The notes beneath the pieces were generated by a model. It was not told the origin of the DNA, did no database searches, and saw nothing but the letters and a program-made list of their open reading frames with translations. Positions 59,127 to 64,000 of a stretch of DNA of 64,000 nt are shown here, in pieces. Within the stretch, counting starts at the first letter, position 1; the number at the start of each line of letters is the position of its first letter. Source of the DNA: Caballeronia ptereochthonis (GTDB lineage Bacteria; Pseudomonadota; Gammaproteobacteria; Burkholderiales; Burkholderiaceae); the NCBI RefSeq assembly GCF_001545075.1, contig NZ_FCOB02000001.1, forward strand, positions 1-64,000, written 5' to 3'. Position numbers and translations under genes: made by a program.

Positions 59127-59752
59127 ACCGCGCGCCGCGCCCGCACGACCTGCTGCGACTTTCGTCCGACGCGCCGCCGCTCGCCGATGCGCCCGCATGG
59201 GTCGCGGCATCGCTCGCCCGCGCGCCGTTCGTGGTCGCTCGGCGCGCGCCTCGCATCGCCGATGCGATCGCGGTCGGCGTGCGCGGCGCGGCGCGCAGCG
59301 AGCGCTTCGGCGCGTGGATCGAGCCGCGCTGGATCGACGCGGTGTTCTCGCCCGAGGATTTGCGCATGCGCGAACCCGATCCCGCGCGCGCCGGTTTGCC
59401 CGCTTTCGTGCTGATGCGTGAAGTCGCGTCGATCATCGGCGCATATGACCTCGCCTGGGGGCCGGCCGGCAGCGCGGGCTTCGAGCTGGCAAGCGCGATG
59501 CCGACGATCACGCAAGCAAGCGATCTCGATATCGTCGTGCGCCCGCCCGCGCCGCTGCCGCGCGTCGATGCTACTTCATTGTTCGACGCACTCTCGCAAG
59601 CGGCACAGAAAAGCGAGACGCGCATCGACGCGCAGATCGAAACGCCCGACGCAGCCTTTTCGCTCGCCGAATTCGCGCGCGCCAACCTGCGCGTGATGCT
59701 GCGTCACGCCGACGGCCCGCGTCTCGTCACCGATCCGTGGGCAGCCGCATGA
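59123..59752 (+). CDS. mdcG: Malonate decarboxylase holo-ACP synthase MdcG
   Basis: 209 residues, a nucleotidyltransferase that attaches the prosthetic group from MdcB to Ser25 of MdcC. The GPAGSAGFELA and QASDLDIVVRP motifs (nucleotidyltransferase Asp pair) are intact. It overlaps mdcE by 4 bp and mdcH by 4 bp. Arg/Ala-rich composition follows the high GC of the operon. Confidence 0.92.
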   Translation: MNRAPRPHDLLRLSSDAPPLADAPAWVAASLARAPFVVARRAPRIADAIAVGVRGAARSERFGAWIEPRWIDAVFSPEDLRMREPDPARAGLPAFVLMREVASIIGAYDLAWGPAGSAGFELASAMPTITQASDLDIVVRPPAPLPRVDATSLFDALSQAAQKSETRIDAQIETPDAAFSLAEFARANLRVMLRHADGPRLVTDPWAAA

Positions 59753-60684
59753 TCGCGTATCTCTTTCCCGGACAGGGCGCGCAGACGCCGGGCTTCCTGC
59801 ATCGGCTCGGCGGCGGGAAGCCGCATCCGTCGATCGCCCGCACGTTCGCGGAGGCGTCGGACGTGCTCGCCGAAGATATTCTCGCGCTCGACACCGCGGA
59901 CGCCCTCGCCTCGACCGTCGCCGTGCAGGTGGCGCTCGTCGTCGCGGGCGTGGCAGCCGCGCGCGCGCTCGCGGAGGAAGGCATCGAGCCCGAGGCTGTC
60001 GCGGGTTTGTCGGTCGGCGCGTATGGCGCGGCGGTCGTCTGCGGCGCGCTCGCCTTCGACGAAGCGCTCAAGCTCGTGCGCCTGCGCGCGCGGCTGATGG
60101 AGGACGCCTGTCCGCACGGCTACGGCATGCTCGCGGTACTCGGGCTGAACGAGAGCGAGATCGCCCGCGCGATCGTCGACAGCGGCGCCGATGCCTATAT
60201 CGGCAATCTGAACGCGCCGCGCCAGATCGTCGTGTCGGGCAGCGACGCCGCCCTCGGGAAAGTCCGCGAAATCGCGCTGTCGCGCGGCGCGCGCAAGGCC
60301 GAGCGGCTCGCGGTGAGCGTGCCGTCGCACTGCGTGCTCCTGGAAGACGCCGCCGCGCATCTCGCCGACGCCGCGCGCGACGTGCGCGTCGACACGCCGC
60401 GCATCGCGTATGTCGGCAATCGCGGCGCGCGCGTCCTGCGCCGCGCCGACGCCATCCGCGAAGACCTCGCCACCAACCTGCGTTATCCGGTGCGCTGGCA
60501 CGATTCGACCATCGCGCTGTCCGAACTCGGCGCGAGCGTCTTCGTCGAAATGCCGCCCGGTCAGACGCTCACCCAGCTCGCCGCCGAAGCCCTGCCGAAC
60601 GCCGCCGCGATCGCGATGGACGCGTCACCCGCCGCGTCCGTCGCCGCCCGCGCGCGCGCCGCCTGCCGCCGCCAGCAGGACTGA
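59749..60684 (+). CDS. mdcH: Malonate decarboxylase epsilon subunit (malonyl-CoA:ACP transacylase) MdcH
   Basis: 311 residues of the FabD fold. It has LFPGQGAQTPGF at the N-terminus, nucleophile S88 in GLSVGAYGA and the catalytic His in SVPSHCVLL. It primes the ACP with malonyl from malonyl-CoA to start the cycle. It is the last mdc gene; no mdcF or mdcLM transporter gene follows, and no clear terminator was found. Confidence 0.94.
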   Translation: MIAYLFPGQGAQTPGFLHRLGGGKPHPSIARTFAEASDVLAEDILALDTADALASTVAVQVALVVAGVAAARALAEEGIEPEAVAGLSVGAYGAAVVCGALAFDEALKLVRLRARLMEDACPHGYGMLAVLGLNESEIARAIVDSGADAYIGNLNAPRQIVVSGSDAALGKVREIALSRGARKAERLAVSVPSHCVLLEDAAAHLADAARDVRVDTPRIAYVGNRGARVLRRADAIREDLATNLRYPVRWHDSTIALSELGASVFVEMPPGQTLTQLAAEALPNAAAIAMDASPAASVAARARAACRRQQD

Positions 60685-60846
60685 TTCACTTCCTACGCGC
60701 CGCTGATTCGCGTTCTTGTCTTCCCGTTGTCAGGTTTTGTAAGGAAAATCGGAATTTTCGTGTGGTCGATCGGTCGATCTCCATCGAGCATTTCGCCGAC
60801 CCGTTCGATGCGGGCTTCAAAACCACAACGTATAGAGAAAACAATC

Positions 60847-61605
60847 ATGAGAATTTTCCGCCTGGGCGTCGCGGCTTCGGCCGTGACCGCGCTCGCTTCG
60901 TGCAGCAGCATCGGCAGCCTCAATCCGGATTCGCTCGCTCAATCCGGGCAGCTCGCGACACAGGCGCTCATGCTGAGCGACGGTGACGTGCGCACGCTCT
61001 CCGACAAATCGTGCGCGCAGATGGACAGCGAGAATCAGATCGCGCCGGCGTCGAGCCAGTACACGCAGCGCCTGAACAAGATCGCGAGCCAGCTCGGCGA
61101 CAACATCAACGGCGTGCCGGTCAACTACAGGGTCTACATGACGAAGGACGTCAACGCCTGGGCGATGGCCAACGGCTGTGTGCGCGTCTACAGCGGCCTC
61201 ATGGACCTGATGACGGACGACGAGGTTCGCGGTGTCGTCGGGCACGAAATGGGACACGTCGCGCTCGGCCACACGAAGAAAGCGATGCAGGTTGCCTATG
61301 CGACTTCAGCGGCGCGCTCGGTGGTCTCGTCGGGCTCGGGCATGATCGCGAGCATTTCCGGCTCGCAGCTCGGCGATCTGAGCGAGAAGTTCATCAACGC
61401 GCAGTTCTCGCAATCGCAGGAAAGCGCTGCCGACGACTACTCGTTCGACATGCAGAAGAAGAAGGGATACAGCCCCGCGGGACTCGTGACGGCGTTCCAG
61501 AAGCTCGCGTCGATCGACGGCGGGCATTCGAGCCTGCTCGATTCGCACCCGTCCTCGCCTGCGCGGGCAAAGCATATTCAGGATCGGATCGCATCGGGGA
61601 AGTGA
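60847..61605 (+). CDS. M48 family metalloprotease lipoprotein (LoiP/YggG-like)
   Basis: 252 residues. The lipoprotein signal peptide ends in LASC (C19). The zinc site is HEMGH (H133, E134, H137), and the third ligand is the Glu in QSQESAADDYSFD. The family (LoiP, BepA) cleaves misfolded or misassembled outer-membrane proteins in the periplasm. A C56/C111 pair might form a disulphide. The ATG at 60847 fits the signal peptide exactly; a longer upstream frame does not. It lies 162 bp after mdcH and is likely transcribed alone. Confidence 0.9.
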   Translation: MRIFRLGVAASAVTALASCSSIGSLNPDSLAQSGQLATQALMLSDGDVRTLSDKSCAQMDSENQIAPASSQYTQRLNKIASQLGDNINGVPVNYRVYMTKDVNAWAMANGCVRVYSGLMDLMTDDEVRGVVGHEMGHVALGHTKKAMQVAYATSAARSVVSSGSGMIASISGSQLGDLSEKFINAQFSQSQESAADDYSFDMQKKKGYSPAGLVTAFQKLASIDGGHSSLLDSHPSSPARAKHIQDRIASGK

Positions 61606-61662
61606 TGCGGGCGTGAGCGCGATGCGCGGGCGTCGGAACGCGCGCGCATCGGCGCAACGGAA

Positions 61663-62214
61663 TCAGAAGAAGTAGTAATGCACGCCCACGGTCACGCTGT
61701 TGTTGTGGCGATGACCACCCTGGTAGCTCGAGACATCGCCAGTGTATTCACCCGCAACGCTCCAGTTCTTCGCAAACTTGTATTCGACGCCGCCGCCGTA
61801 GTGCAGGCGCGTGTCCGGCCAGAAGCCCGTGAAGCCCACGCGCGCGTAGGGCATGATGTTGCGGTTGACCGGCACACCGAGCTTGACATCGAAGCCGCCG
61901 TCGTCGCGGGTGGTCGAACCGCCGTGAAAGTCGGCGAAACCTTCGATGCCGACTACCAGGGGAGCGATGTCGTAGTTCACGCCGGCGACGAGGCCCGGGA
62001 ACCCGGTCGTGTGCGTCGAGCGGGCATTCGGCCCCGTGATGTCGGACCAGTTGATACCGAATTTTGCACCGATGTAAGGGCCGGCGAACTCGCTGTGGGG
62101 TCCGTAGACACCCAACAACTTGAGAGCCGTCGGATTCAGCGCCTCGGAGTAAGCCTGCGTCGCGCAGAGCAGCGAAACGAACAGCGGCACGACTACTTTC
62201 TTGAAACCTGCCAT
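61663..62214 (-). CDS. Outer-membrane beta-barrel protein (OmpA/porin-like small barrel)
   Basis: 183 residues with a signal peptide (VVVPLFVSLLCATQAYS). Alternating hydrophobic strands follow (GPYIGAKFGINW, MPYARVGFTGFW, GGGVEYKFAKNWSVAGEYT), and the protein ends VGVHYYFF with the C-terminal Phe that BAM recognises. An eight-strand barrel is likely. The ATG at 62214 was chosen as the one that starts the signal peptide; the upstream extension is Cys/Arg-rich and unlikely. Function unknown. Confidence 0.8.
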   Translation of the reverse strand: MAGFKKVVVPLFVSLLCATQAYSEALNPTALKLLGVYGPHSEFAGPYIGAKFGINWSDITGPNARSTHTTGFPGLVAGVNYDIAPLVVGIEGFADFHGGSTTRDDGGFDVKLGVPVNRNIMPYARVGFTGFWPDTRLHYGGGVEYKFAKNWSVAGEYTGDVSSYQGGHRHNNSVTVGVHYYFF

Positions 62215-62467
62215 GACTGAGTTGATAACCGTGAGATTGGCATTTGCCTGTTTGCGGCAACGCATCCAGCCGAGTGTTCGCGATAGGACGCGCGAATGCT
62301 TGCGTTGCGTTGTATTCACTTGCCGAACGACAAGTGATGCGCGAGGTTAGTTGTCGATGGCAAATCAAAAAAGATAGAAACGTCTGAAAGCGTGGGGCTA
62401 TTCGTCACAAATTGCGATCGACATACAGGATGACGAACGAATGCGATCAGAGTCGCGGGCGCAAACA
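62215..62467. other. Intergenic region upstream of the beta-barrel gene
   Basis: No gene was recognised. An inverted repeat TCACTTG-8-CAAGTGA (62316-62337) lies about 100 bp upstream of the barrel gene start and could be an operator; the promoter was not identified with confidence. Confidence 0.4.
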
Positions 62468-62499
62468 AAAAGCCCCGCAAGTTACCTTGCGGGGCTTTT
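62468..62499 (-). terminator. Strong rho-independent terminator, probably of the disrupted tRNA-Ser unit
   Basis: A perfect 14-bp stem AAAAGCCCCGCAAG/CTTGCGGGGCTTTT with loop TTAC. On the minus strand it follows the tRNA-Ser 3' fragment at 62529-62542 by about 30 nt, the usual place of a tRNA terminator. No gene on the plus strand ends just before it. Confidence 0.85.
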
Positions 62500-62509
62500 C
62501 TTACTGCGC

Positions 62510-62542
62510 TGGCGGAGACGGAGTAATTTGGCGGAGAGAGTG
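62510..62542 (-). other. Attachment-site remnant: 3' end of tRNA-Ser (attL/attR of a genomic island)
   Basis: The minus strand at 62529-62542 reads CACTCTCTCCGCCA, the acceptor 3' strand, discriminator and CCA of a tRNA-Ser, without the rest of the tRNA. A second partial copy, CTCCGTCTCCGCCA, lies at 62510-62523 (9-bp TCTCCGCCA repeat). This is what remains after integration into the 3' end of a tRNA gene, and it lies 160 bp from an integrase. The intact tRNA should be at the other end of the element, outside the window. Confidence 0.7.
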
Positions 62543-62703
62543 TCCCACATAGTGAAATCCAGCAACCTCCACTGAGTTCCAAAAAGTCCTTGGTATCAAG
62601 GGTCTAGCGATAAATCGGGCAGTTCCGATTCCGCAAACATCCACTCGAAACCAAGGGAAACCTGGAACCATTTGCTAGTCATTTTGCTAGCACCGGAGTT
62701 TGT

Positions 62704-63951
62704 ATGCGAACCCTCAATCGACTCACCGCAATCCACGTGACGCGTACGAAAAAACCTGGCGTCTACAGCGATGGGGGCGGTCTCTACTTGCAAGTCAGTC
62801 GGACGCTCGCCAAGTCCTGGCTTTTTCGGTACATGCGGCAAGGCAAAGCTCGTGGTATGGGTCTTGGACCTGTTCACACGGTATCGCTGGTCGAAGCCCG
62901 CATCAAGGCCCTTGATTGCCGCCGCCAGCTCGTCAACGGCATTGACCCACTCGATGACAAACTGGCCAAGCGTCGCGCCGAAAAGCGCGAACACACGAAA
63001 TCATTGCCCTTCCGAGATTGTGCCAGCCAATATATCGAGGCGCATCGCCAGTCATGGAAGAACGGTAAGCACGCCGCGCAGTGGGAAAGTACGCTCGCGA
63101 CCTATGCCTACCCTGTAGTGGGTGACATGCCCGTCTCCGAGATTGACACCGACGAAATCGTGCAAGTGCTCGAGCCGATCTGGGCAACCAAAACGGAAAC
63201 GGCAACGCGTCTTCGTGGACGAATCGAGGCCATCCTCGCCTGGGCCACTGTCCGGCGCTATCGCGCTGGGCTCAACCCTGCACGCTGGAAGGGACATCTC
63301 GACCAGCTTCTGGCCAAGCCCTCCCGCCTACAGAAAGTCCAGCACCACGCAGCCCTGCCCTATAGCGATGCACCCGACTTCATGAAGTTGCTGCGCGCCC
63401 AGGAGGGAACGGCAGCACTCGCGTTACAACTTGTCATCCTTACGGCCAGCCGAACGAATGAAGTCATCGGCGCGCGTCGCGAGGAATTCGAGCTTGCTTC
63501 CGCCCTCTGGACCATTCCCCCCGAACGCATGAAAGCGAAACGGGAACATCGTGTGCCGCTCTCCGCGGCTGCAGTGGAACTACTCAAACCTCTGCTCGAA
63601 GCCAGTTCTGGCGAGTTTGTCTTCCCGGCGAGCCGGGTTGGCAAACACCTGTCCAACATGGCCATGCTCCAACTCCTCAAGCGAATGGAGCGAGAGGACC
63701 TGACCGTGCATGGTTTCCGATCCACCTTCAAGGATTGGGCACGTGAAACCACCGACTATCCGCGGGAAGTGTCTGAGGCCGCTCTTGCACACGTCATCGG
63801 GGACCAGACCGAAGCGGCCTATGCGCGAGGTGATCTGTTCATGAAGCGGGCGAGCCTGATGCAGGATTGGTCCGACTACCTCACGTGTCGAAGCACTCAC
63901 AGCGACCGGCGTGCTGTTCGATCTGAACCGGCACTGGAATGCAACAGCTAA
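62704..63951 (+). CDS. P4-type site-specific tyrosine integrase
   Basis: 415 residues. The N-terminal DUF4102-like arm-binding domain (TKKPGVYSDGGGLYLQV) is followed by a SAM-like core-binding domain (about 100-195) and the catalytic domain with R250 (LTASRTNEV), H336-x-x-R339 (HGFRSTF), H363 (LAHVIG) and nucleophile Y373 (AAYARGD). These integrases insert islands into tRNA genes, which agrees with the tRNA-Ser remnant beside it. Codon use looks less extremely GC-biased than in the flanking core genes, in keeping with acquired DNA. Confidence 0.95.
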   Translation: MRTLNRLTAIHVTRTKKPGVYSDGGGLYLQVSRTLAKSWLFRYMRQGKARGMGLGPVHTVSLVEARIKALDCRRQLVNGIDPLDDKLAKRRAEKREHTKSLPFRDCASQYIEAHRQSWKNGKHAAQWESTLATYAYPVVGDMPVSEIDTDEIVQVLEPIWATKTETATRLRGRIEAILAWATVRRYRAGLNPARWKGHLDQLLAKPSRLQKVQHHAALPYSDAPDFMKLLRAQEGTAALALQLVILTASRTNEVIGARREEFELASALWTIPPERMKAKREHRVPLSAAAVELLKPLLEASSGEFVFPASRVGKHLSNMAMLQLLKRMEREDLTVHGFRSTFKDWARETTDYPREVSEAALAHVIGDQTEAAYARGDLFMKRASLMQDWSDYLTCRSTHSDRRAVRSEPALECNS

Positions 63952-64000
63952 CAGAGTTCTGACGCGAAAACCGATTCGGTATTGCGCGCTGGCGTCCGTT

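Noticed and set aside
61606..61662. A terminator after the M48 protease gene
   Set aside because: A GATGCGCG/CGCGCATC pairing is possible nearby but lacks a T tract and overlaps the convergent gene region.
63952..64000. Start of another island gene at the right edge
   Set aside because: Only 49 bases are available; nothing can be supported.

Overview
The window is a GC-rich chromosomal segment from a betaproteobacterium of the Burkholderiaceae, most likely the Paraburkholderia/Caballeronia/Burkholderia group. The main reasons are the gene order rpsO-pnp-quinone oxidoreductase-tpiA-secG-tRNA-Leu-nuoABCDEFGHIJKLMN-DUF2818-NUDIX-DUF1178, the presence of DUF2863, PXPV-repeat and BspC-like proteins, and the form of the rRNA leader. 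Assignments come from reading the translations and motifs; no database search was run.

Left part (1-6.9 kb): the window opens in the leader of an rRNA operon that runs off the left edge on the minus strand (promoter and boxA visible; 16S not included). Next come a DUF2863 protein, a LuxR-type regulator with a degenerate receiver, a CbiM/COG3235-like membrane protein, an exported small protein, an M14 carboxypeptidase, yaaA and a lone PIN protein. From 6.9 to 16.9 kb lies a beta-oxidation-like region in two converging blocks. The plus block has an aminotransferase, a 3-hydroxyacyl-CoA dehydrogenase, an enoyl-CoA hydratase, a histidine phosphatase, an APH-like phosphotransferase and an acyl-CoA dehydrogenase. 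The minus block has two acyl-CoA dehydrogenases and two MaoC hydratases. The phosphotransferase/acyl-CoA dehydrogenase pair looks like a split version of ACAD10/11 and suggests 4-hydroxyacyl-CoA catabolism.

Middle (16.9-44.2 kb): mainly minus-strand housekeeping genes. All 14 subunits of respiratory complex I are present in order. Upstream are tRNA-Leu(GAG), secG, tpiA, a zeta-crystallin-type quinone oxidoreductase, pnp with a leader hairpin, and rpsO. Then come an orphan periplasmic binding protein, a BamE-like lipoprotein, leuA and an NlpC/P60 hydrolase. Upstream of leuA there is a very good promoter whose predicted start coincides with the ATG of a 28-codon peptide carrying four rare CTA leucine codons; this looks like a leaderless leucine leader peptide.

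Right part (44.2-64 kb): a yejABEF peptide/microcin C importer, fabI, two tandem PXPV/His-rich exported proteins, an MFS transporter divergent from a GntR-FCD regulator, and a compact translationally coupled malonate decarboxylase operon (mdcABCDEGH) that lacks the usual malonate transporter. After an M48 lipoprotein protease and an outer-membrane beta-barrel protein there is a 3'-end fragment of tRNA-Ser next to a P4-type integrase. This marks the left boundary of a genomic island that continues past the right edge.
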